This document shows positions 1 through 5,131 of a stretch of 5,800 nucleotides of DNA, in pieces. The stretch is from DASPTB01 sp035623615 (GTDB taxonomy: Bacteria > Actinomycetota > UBA4738). The first letter of the stretch is position 1, and every line of letters begins with the position of its first letter. The position numbers were made by a program, and so were the translations under genes. The stretch is taken from the NCBI GenBank assembly GCA_035623615.1, contig DASPTB010000278.1, forward strand, positions 1 through 5,800, in the 5' to 3' direction. The notes beneath the pieces were generated by a model, which saw only the letters and a list, made by a program, of their open reading frames with translations, was not told the origin of the DNA and made no database searches.

Positions 1-1
1 C

Positions 2-724
2 GCCGTCGAGAAGGACCTGGAAGACATTTCCGCGATCAAGGAACGGACCTCGAACATGGTCCGATCCCTCGTCCGTGACCTGCACCGATCCCCGATCGGG
101 CGCGAGGGACTCGGTGAGGCGCTCCAATCCTTCGCCGACGAGGCGAGCCGGGACACCCAGGTGATCATGGCCGTGGATGTCGTCGACGTGACGCTTCCGC
201 CCCCGATCCAGCTGCTCATCTACCAGATCGGGCGAGAAGCGGTGATGAACGCCATGAAGCACGCCGAGCCCCACAACATCCTGATCTCGGTGCTCGAGAC
301 CGAGACCGGCGTGGAGCTCCAGGTGCGCGACGACGGAAATGGGTTCGACACCAACCAGGGTCAACCCGAAGGCCACTTCGGAACCGTGATGATGCGCGAG
401 CGGGCGCTTGTCGCGGGTGGAACGTTCTCCATCGAGAGCGAGGTCGGCAAAGGAACCACCGTGACCGCTCGGTTCCCGCGCGTCTGGATCGAGGAGCACC
501 TCGACGCCGACCTGGAGGCGCTCGCGAAAGGGGATGCCCCCTCAGAGAGTCACGACGCGGTCACGCCGTCGCCGGATCGCGGTCGTCGTCTGGCGGCAGA
601 CGCCCGCCCGCCGGAGCCGGATCGCGCGACAGACGCTCCGACTCCGGAACCCGAACCGACGGGTCGGCCGGCTTCGCCGGCTCCGAAGCAGGCTCGCCGG
701 AAGCAGGATCCGCTGTCGGCTTGA
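2..724 (+). CDS. Sensor histidine kinase, NarX/DegS/LiaS type (C-terminal part, 5' end outside window)
   Basis: Cytoplasmic two-component sensor kinase that would autophosphorylate and pass phosphate to a NarL-type response regulator, neither of which is in view. The frame is open from base 2, so the ATG at 56 is internal. The first ~50 visible residues match the second helix of a HisKA_3 dimerisation domain (RSLVRDLHRSPIG, then GLGEAL); the phospho-acceptor His lies upstream of the window. The HATPase_c domain follows: N-box QIGREAVMNAMKHA (Glu codon 236-238, Asn codon 248-250), G1 box DDGNGF (332-346), G2-like HFGTVMMRERA (374-406), where the family usually has a GL.GMRERA-like motif, and GTTVTARFP at the end (~451-477). 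About 80 further residues rich in Pro, Glu, Arg and Ala look disordered. The last 164 bp are antisense to the DUF5317 gene. The kinase family is secure; the signal sensed is unknown because the sensor domain is missing. Confidence 0.9.
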   Translation, partial: AVEKDLEDISAIKERTSNMVRSLVRDLHRSPIGREGLGEALQSFADEASRDTQVIMAVDVVDVTLPPPIQLLIYQIGREAVMNAMKHAEPHNILISVLETETGVELQVRDDGNGFDTNQGQPEGHFGTVMMRERALVAGGTFSIESEVGKGTTVTARFPRVWIEEHLDADLEALAKGDAPSESHDAVTPSPDRGRRLAADARPPEPDRATDAPTPEPEPTGRPASPAPKQARRKQDPLSA

Positions 725-1259
725 GCAGCATTCCACCGGCGACCGCCCACGCGGCTCCGGCGATCCAGAGCACGTCCCCCACGCTGAACACCCCGCGAAC
801 TGGTGGGCCGATCCCCAGGCTATCTGCCAGCGGCAAGAGCTTGTCGGAGGGACCCGCGAGGTGGTGCTTCGCTCCGCCCTCTGTCCTCAGCTTGACGATC
901 GCGTTCGCCATCCGGCCGTCGGAGGCCGCCCGAAGGGCCGAAGCCGTGACCGGCATCCCAGAGTTCACGATGATCACCGAGGCGTTCAGGACGAGGCCGA
1001 TGGCGATCAGGGGGAATCCCGGCGACCGCATGTTGACCACGACGAAGACGAACAGCAGCACGAAGGAGAACACGAGCAGCGAGGCGCCGATCGCCCGCTC
1101 GTGCGCCCACCCGTGGGAAACGGGTACGACCTGAAGCACGAGACCGGCGATCGCGAGGGGCCACCAGCGGTAGTGGACACCTCCGAGGTTCGCGGGCCTG
1201 CCCCCAAGCGCGATCCCAACGATCCCGCCGATCACGAACGCGGCGAGCACCAAGACCAC
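561..1259 (-). CDS. DUF5317 family integral membrane protein
   Basis: A 232-residue membrane protein of unknown function. Hydrophobic segments fall at about residues 1-18, 34-47, 57-76, 82-98 and 157-178, giving roughly five helices. Family marks recalled for DUF5317 are VNSGMPV (98-104) followed by ALRAAS, then KHHLAGPSDKLLPLADSLGI (131-150), and the FSVGD turn (158-162) before the last helix. The core ends near residue 180; the remaining ~50 residues are a Pro/Glu/Ala/Asp/Arg tail that is absent from the usual family core as I remember it and lies wholly antisense to the kinase tail. The start is the first in-frame candidate (GTG at 1259, reading V-V-L-V-L-A-A), because an in-frame TAG lies four codons upstream (1271-1269). 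GTG at 1250 is an alternative. No Shine-Dalgarno sequence is visible. The gene diverges from cphB across 90 bp. Family assignment is from motif memory and is fairly firm; no biochemical role is inferred. Confidence 0.85.
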   Translation of the reverse strand: MVLVLAAFVIGGIVGIALGGRPANLGGVHYRWWPLAIAGLVLQVVPVSHGWAHERAIGASLLVFSFVLLFVFVVVNMRSPGFPLIAIGLVLNASVIIVNSGMPVTASALRAASDGRMANAIVKLRTEGGAKHHLAGPSDKLLPLADSLGIGPPVRGVFSVGDVLWIAGAAWAVAGGMLLKPTADPASGEPASEPAKPADPSVRVPESERLSRDPAPAGGRLPPDDDRDPATA

Positions 1260-1272
1260 GACGACAGGCTAC

Positions 1273-1288
1273 GCGGGCGAGCGCCCGC
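1273..1288. repeat. Perfect 7-bp inverted repeat with 2-bp spacer in the divergent intergenic region
   Basis: GCGGGCG (1273-1279), spacer AG, CGCCCGC (1282-1288). It lies between the divergent DUF5317 and cphB starts, just downstream of the possible DUF5317 -10 box, so it would sit in the DUF5317 5' leader. It could be a repressor site or an mRNA hairpin. In DNA this GC-rich a short palindrome can also arise by chance. Confidence 0.35.
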
Positions 1289-1294
1289 ATGCTA
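1289..1294 (-). promoter_or_regulatory. Possible -10 box for the DUF5317 gene (TAGCAT)
   Basis: Read on the minus strand this is TAGCAT, which fits TANNNT. Transcription would start near 1282, about 22 nt before the GTG at 1259. No convincing -35 box is seen at the right distance, so this is weak. Confidence 0.25.
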
Positions 1295-1335
1295 CTCCCC
1301 GTCCGGCCCATCTCTGGCGGGAAATCGCCGCAGGG

Positions 1336-1341
1336 TACACT
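1336..1341 (+). promoter_or_regulatory. Candidate -10 box (TACACT) for a leaderless cphB transcript
   Basis: TACACT fits the TANNNT -10 consensus of actinobacterial housekeeping promoters. Only 8 nt separate it from the cphB ATG at 1350, so the transcript would start at or next to the A of ATG. No Shine-Dalgarno sequence lies at the proper distance before this ATG, which agrees with leaderless translation. The -35 region (about 1312-1319, CTCTGGCG) is poor. Confidence 0.45.
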
Positions 1342-1349
1342 GAGCGCGC

Positions 1350-2315
1350 ATGACCGATCACGCACAGGAGCCGGGCCCCGTCATGATCGTTGGCGGGGCC
1401 GAAGACAAGCTGGGCGATCGCGTCATCCTGTCCCGGTTTGTCGAGCTGGCGGGAGGCGAGGGCGCCCGGATCGTCGTCATCACCACCGCTTCGTCCCTGG
1501 GCGAGTCCGCCGCGGACGTGTACCGGGAGGTGTTTCTCGGGCTCGGTGCCGGCGAGGTCGTCGGACTTCGCCCCGTCACTCGCTCGGAAGCCAACGCCTC
1601 GGCCGTCACCAAACCGCTCGAGACGGCCGACGGAATCTTCCTCACCGGCGGCAACCAGCTTCGTCTCTCGTCCATCGTCGCCGGGACCAAGCTCGCGCGC
1701 GCACTCCGGCAAGCCCACCTGCGGGGTGCGGCCATCGGCGGGACGTCGGCCGGGGCGAGCGCGCTCGCGGGGCACATGATGGCGTTCGGCGCGTCGGGCG
1801 CGACTCCCAAGCATCGGATGGCGCACGTCGCAGAGGGCCTCGGCATCCTGCAGGGCATGATCGTCGATCAGCACTTCGAGCAGCGGACCCGCCTCGGCCG
1901 TCTGCTCTCGGTGGTCGCGGGTTCGCCGTCGCTGCTCGGCATCGGGCTGGACGAGGACACCGCAGCCATCGTCCACTCGAACGACACGATCGAGGTGATC
2001 GGCCGCGGCGCCGTCACGATCGTCGACGGCTCGGAGATCGCGACCGACGCCCACGAGTCGCGCGGCCACCGGCCGCTGATGGTTTCGGGGGCGATCCTGC
2101 ACTCCGTCCCCTCCGGCTACCTGTTCGACCTCGCCACCCGTCGCGTCCGACCGCACCTGACCGAAGCCGCGCTCGCCCGACGACGGGCCGCGGAGGAACG
2201 CGCGCGCAAGGCGGTGACGAGGTTCCGCAACCGGCTGGCGGAGGACGCGAAGTCCGGGACCGGCAGGCAGCGACGCGCGCGCCCGCGCTCGTCGGACCGA
2301 GAGGCTTCCGAGTGA
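1350..2315 (+). CDS. cphB: Cyanophycinase (peptidase family S51)
   Basis: Serine exopeptidase that degrades cyanophycin to beta-Asp-Arg dipeptides. No signal peptide is seen, so it should act in the cytoplasm. Visible motifs: MIVGGAED near the N-terminus (residues 12-19), FLTGGNQ (97-103) and the nucleophile elbow GGTSAGAS with Ser133. His175 in DQHF and Glu202 in GLDEDTA complete the triad. From memory, the Synechocystis enzyme uses Ser132, His174 and Glu201, so all three residues here are shifted by exactly one, which supports the ATG at 1350; Met12 would be a shorter alternative. At 321 residues it is about 50 longer than the cyanobacterial enzyme; the excess is a C-terminal tail (from about residue 268) rich in Arg, Ala and Glu and likely helical. 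It is the first gene of an operon: its TGA overlaps the cphA GTG (GTGA). A candidate leaderless promoter lies directly upstream. Confidence 0.95.
   Translation: MTDHAQEPGPVMIVGGAEDKLGDRVILSRFVELAGGEGARIVVITTASSLGESAADVYREVFLGLGAGEVVGLRPVTRSEANASAVTKPLETADGIFLTGGNQLRLSSIVAGTKLARALRQAHLRGAAIGGTSAGASALAGHMMAFGASGATPKHRMAHVAEGLGILQGMIVDQHFEQRTRLGRLLSVVAGSPSLLGIGLDEDTAAIVHSNDTIEVIGRGAVTIVDGSEIATDAHESRGHRPLMVSGAILHSVPSGYLFDLATRRVRPHLTEAALARRRAAEERARKAVTRFRNRLAEDAKSGTGRQRRARPRSSDREASE
2299..2304 (+). promoter_or_regulatory. Shine-Dalgarno site for cphA (GAGAGG)
   Basis: GAGAGG ends 7 nt before the GTG at 2312, inside the last codons of cphB. It fixes the cphA start at that GTG, which overlaps the cphB TGA in the string GTGA. 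The arrangement suggests translational coupling, which would keep the polymer's hydrolase and synthetase in proportion. Confidence 0.6.
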
Positions 2316-3415
2316 CGCCCGCGAAGACGACGCCGGCGGCGAAGCGTCCGCCCCTCGCGCCCGACCTCCGGATTCTCGAGACCCAGGTGTTCCGCGGGCC
2401 GAACTACTGGTCCTACGATCCCTGCATCCGGATGCTCGTCGATCTCGGATCGCTCGAGCACTGGCCCTCGAACACGGTCAAGGGCTTCAACAAGACGCTG
2501 CTCGAGCTGCTGCCGGGAATCAAGGACCACACCTGCTCGCTCGGGCGCCCGGGAGGATTCCTCGATCGCCTGAAAGAAGGAACGTGGCTCGGGCACGTCG
2601 CCGAGCACGTCGCCCTCGAGCTGCAGCGCGAGGCCGGCACGCCGGTCGGCCGCGGGAAGACGCGCGGCGCCGGAAAGACGGGTCAGTACAACGTCATCTA
2701 CGCCTACAGCGAGGAGCAGGTGGGTATCGAGGCCGGCAAGCTGGCGGTCCGGCTCGTCAACCACCTGGTGAAGCCGGAGGACGGCTTCGAGTTCGCCACG
2801 GAACTCGAGGAGCTCATCCGGCTCGCCGAGCGCCGCGCCTTCGGCCCGTCCACCCAGGCGATCGTCGACGAGGCGACCAGCCGCGACATCCCGTGGATGC
2901 GGCTGAACGAGGCGTCGCTCGTGCAGCTCGGTCAGGGGACCTACCAGAAGCGCATCCGCGCGACGATGACCTCCAGCACCTCGGCCCTCGCGGTCGACAT
3001 CGCCGGCGACAAGAAGCTCACGACGAAGCTGCTCGCCGCGGCGGGCCTTCCCGTTCCGCGAGGACAGGTCGTCCGAAGCGACAACGAGGCGGTCGAGTGG
3101 GCCCGGCGGATCGGATTCCCCGTCGTCACCAAGCCGCTCGACGGGAACCACGGCCGCGGCGTCGGACTCGACCTCCGCGACGCGAAGGCCGTGAAGGCGG
3201 GGTTCCGCCGCGCGCAGAGCGAATCGCGGCGGGGCGTCGTCGTCGTGGAGTCGTTCGTGACCGGCAACGACTACCGGGTCCTGGTGGTCGGCGGCAAGAT
3301 GGTTGCCGTGGCCGAGCGGGTTCCCGCCCACGTGACCGGCGACGGCGAGCACTCGGTGGCCGAGCTGGTCGAGATCGCCAACGCCGACCCTCGGCGCGGA
3401 ATCGGGCACGAGTAG
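2312..3415 (+). CDS. cphA: Cyanophycin synthetase, N-terminal part up to an in-frame amber codon
   Basis: First 367 codons of cyanophycin synthetase, the enzyme that extends the Asp/Arg polymer with Asp (ATP-grasp site) and Arg (Mur-ligase site). The GTG start has a good Shine-Dalgarno sequence and overlaps the cphB stop. The N domain covers about residues 1-165 and opens with the family segment LRILETQVFRGPNYW. It contains HVAEH (95-99), an HxxEH pattern of the kind that binds metal in some hydrolases; from memory, the N domain of some CphAs makes polymer primers by hydrolysis. The ATP-grasp domain then begins: SSTSALAVDIAGDKKLTTK (D233-K235), VVTKPLDGNHGRGVG with Lys274 expected to contact ATP, ESFVTGNDYRVLVVGGKMV, then NADPRRGIGHE and TAG. 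The lid and nucleotide-binding half of ATP-grasp is present, but the metal-binding half is not, so this polypeptide alone should be inactive. Translation continues in the same frame as the next feature. Confidence 0.9.
   Translation: MTPAKTTPAAKRPPLAPDLRILETQVFRGPNYWSYDPCIRMLVDLGSLEHWPSNTVKGFNKTLLELLPGIKDHTCSLGRPGGFLDRLKEGTWLGHVAEHVALELQREAGTPVGRGKTRGAGKTGQYNVIYAYSEEQVGIEAGKLAVRLVNHLVKPEDGFEFATELEELIRLAERRAFGPSTQAIVDEATSRDIPWMRLNEASLVQLGQGTYQKRIRATMTSSTSALAVDIAGDKKLTTKLLAAAGLPVPRGQVVRSDNEAVEWARRIGFPVVTKPLDGNHGRGVGLDLRDAKAVKAGFRRAQSESRRGVVVVESFVTGNDYRVLVVGGKMVAVAERVPAHVTGDGEHSVAELVEIANADPRRGIGHE
3413..3415 (+). other. In-frame TAG (amber) inside cphA, followed directly by GTG
   Basis: TAG occupies codon 368 of an otherwise uninterrupted 938-residue cphA reading frame (2312-5128). 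The residues on both sides (GHE before, VLTRIK after) are those expected at this point of cyanophycin synthetases, so it is a one-codon interruption without a frameshift. Homologues as I recall have Lys or Asn here; AAG to TAG, or CAG to TAG, would be a single base change. The codon lies in the six-base loop of a possible RNA hairpin (3404-3409 pairing with 3416-3421). Confidence 0.9.
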
Positions 3416-5131
3416 GTGCTCACGCGCATCAAGGTCGATCGGATCGCCGAGGAGCTGGTGCGTTCCCAGGGTTACGACATGAGCGACGTCCCGCCGGAGG
3501 ACGAGATGGTGAAGCTCGCGGCGACCGGCAACATGTCGACCGGTGGGATCTCGATCGACCGGACGTGGGAGGCGCACGAGGAGAACGTCGAGGTGGCCGA
3601 GGAAGCCGCCCAGGTCGTCGGACTCGACGTCGCCGGCATCGATTTCATCACGCCCGACATCTCCAAGCCGGTCCGCGAGACGGGCGGCGCGATCGTCGAG
3701 GTGAACGCCGCGCCGGGGTTCCGGATGCACACGCATCCGACCGAGGGCGAGGCTCAGTACGTGGCCCGGCCGGTCATCGACCTGCTGTTCCCGCCGGGCA
3801 CGCCGTCGCGCATCCCGATCATCGCCGTCACGGGGTCGAACGGGAAGACGACGACGACCCGCATGATCGCGCACATCTTCAAGGGGATGGGCCGTCACGT
3901 CGGCCTGACGTCCACCGACGGCATCTACATCGACGAGCGCCTCGTCCTGCGGGCGGACGCGAGTGGTCCGAAGTCGGCGCAGATGGTGCTGCAGAACCCG
4001 CGGGTGGACTTCGCCGTCTTCGAGGTCGCGCGCGGAGGGATCCTGCGCGAAGGTCTCGGCTACGGACGCAACGACGTCGCGGTCGTCCTGAACGTGACGG
4101 GCGACCACCTCGGGCTCAAGGACGTTCACTCGATGAAGCAGCTCGCGGCCGTCAAGCGTGTGATCGTGGAGGCCGTTCCCCGGACCGGCACCGCGGTCCT
4201 GAACGCCGACGACCCGCTCGTCGCCGACATGCGCAAGCACTGCTCTGGGTCGGTGATCTTCTTCTCCATGGATCCCGACAACGAGCTCGTCGAGCGATGG
4301 GTTCGCCGCGGGCGGCGGGCCGTCACGCTGCAGAAGGGCGACCTCGGCGAGATGATGGTCATCCGCGAGGGACGCAGGACGATGCCGATCGCCTGGGTCC
4401 ACCAACTTCCGGCGACGTTCGAGGGCAGGGCGCGGATGATGGTCCAGAACGCGCTCGCCGCCGCCGCCGGCGCGCACGCGGGCGGCGCGCACCTGCACGA
4501 CATCCGCCAGGGGCTGCGCTCGTTCAGCACCTCGATCTACCAGGCTCCGGGACGCCTCAACGTCTTCGAGCTCGACGGGGTGAAGGTGATCGTCGACTAC
4601 GCGCACAACGCACACGGACTCCGGACGGTCGGCGACTTCGTCGAACGCATGACGTCGACACCGCCGTCCTCCGCGCCCGGCGCGCCGACCTGGTCGGCCA
4701 ACCTGCGCGTCGCTGTGGTTGCGACGCCGGGCGATCGTCGCGAGGAGGACATGCGCGAGCTCGGGCGCGTCGCGGCCCGCTACTTCGACGAGGTGATCGT
4801 TCGCGAGGACGCCAACCTCCGCGGCCGGCAGCCCGGCGAGACCGCGGAACACGTGATGGAGGGCGTCCACCAGGCCATGGGCGCCGGCGCCAGGGTCGGG
4901 CACGCGGAGATCGTGCTCGACGACATGGAGGCCACCCGCCGGGCGCTCGACCGGAGCCGCCCGGGCGACATCGTCGTCCTCTGCGTCGACTACGCGACCG
5001 AGGTCTGGAAGGAGCTCGAGCGCCGGCGATCGCTCGCCCAGCCGCGCGTGCTGCTGGAAGCCGAGGGGAACGGACACCGCGAGTCGACGGGCGGCGACCC
5101 CGACCTGATCGGTCTCAACGCCTCGCCGTAG
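3416..5131 (+). CDS. cphA: Cyanophycin synthetase, C-terminal part (end of ATP-grasp plus Mur-ligase domain)
   Basis: Remainder of cyanophycin synthetase in the same frame as the N-terminal part, here 571 residues if started at the GTG directly after the amber codon. Numbering from 2312: the ATP-grasp domain finishes with GIDFITPD (Asp444) and EVNAAPGFRMH, where Glu463 and Asn465 are the expected metal ligands. The Mur-ligase domain adds Arg: P-loop TGSNGKTTTT (Gly508 onward), EVARGGILREGLGYGRNDVA, NVTGDHLG, then the C-terminal lobe with APGRLNVF, VIVDYAHNAHG (Asp762), TPGDRREED and EDANLRGRQPGE. Joined parts would make a 938-residue protein, slightly longer than the ~875-residue cyanobacterial enzyme. 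G/C-rich wobble positions and all active-site motifs persist after the stop, so nothing suggests long decay. The GTG has no clear Shine-Dalgarno sequence of its own. A separate start is therefore uncertain; reinitiation, read-through, or a single gene with a base error are all possible. It ends with TAG, 17 bp into the convergent gene. Confidence 0.9.
   Translation: MLTRIKVDRIAEELVRSQGYDMSDVPPEDEMVKLAATGNMSTGGISIDRTWEAHEENVEVAEEAAQVVGLDVAGIDFITPDISKPVRETGGAIVEVNAAPGFRMHTHPTEGEAQYVARPVIDLLFPPGTPSRIPIIAVTGSNGKTTTTRMIAHIFKGMGRHVGLTSTDGIYIDERLVLRADASGPKSAQMVLQNPRVDFAVFEVARGGILREGLGYGRNDVAVVLNVTGDHLGLKDVHSMKQLAAVKRVIVEAVPRTGTAVLNADDPLVADMRKHCSGSVIFFSMDPDNELVERWVRRGRRAVTLQKGDLGEMMVIREGRRTMPIAWVHQLPATFEGRARMMVQNALAAAAGAHAGGAHLHDIRQGLRSFSTSIYQAPGRLNVFELDGVKVIVDYAHNAHGLRTVGDFVERMTSTPPSSAPGAPTWSANLRVAVVATPGDRREEDMRELGRVAARYFDEVIVREDANLRGRQPGETAEHVMEGVHQAMGAGARVGHAEIVLDDMEATRRALDRSRPGDIVVLCVDYATEVWKELERRRSLAQPRVLLEAEGNGHRESTGGDPDLIGLNASP

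Noticed and set aside
667..681. GCCGGC-TTC-GCCGGC hairpin as a terminator between the kinase and DUF5317 genes
   Set aside because: It has no T-tract on either side, lies inside both reading frames and encodes part of the Pro/Ala-rich tails.
534..1343. A 269-codon plus-strand open frame opposite the DUF5317 gene
   Set aside because: Its product is an Arg/Asp/His-rich shadow without motifs, whereas the minus strand encodes a clear multi-helix membrane protein.
1289..2311. Extension of the cphA frame upstream to an ATG at 1289
   Set aside because: It would overlap all of cphB with an Arg-rich sequence; the GTG at 2312 has a ribosome binding site and starts just before the family's first conserved segment.
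3380..3440. A frameshift as the cause of the cphA split
   Set aside because: Both parts are in the same frame and family residues flank the stop directly, so only one codon is altered.
2117..5077. A 986-codon open frame on the minus strand covering cphA and the end of cphB
   Set aside because: It is rich in Arg, Asp, Val and Leu with no recognisable domain, and mirrors the codon structure of a high-GC gene on the other strand, whereas the plus frame carries all CphA motifs.
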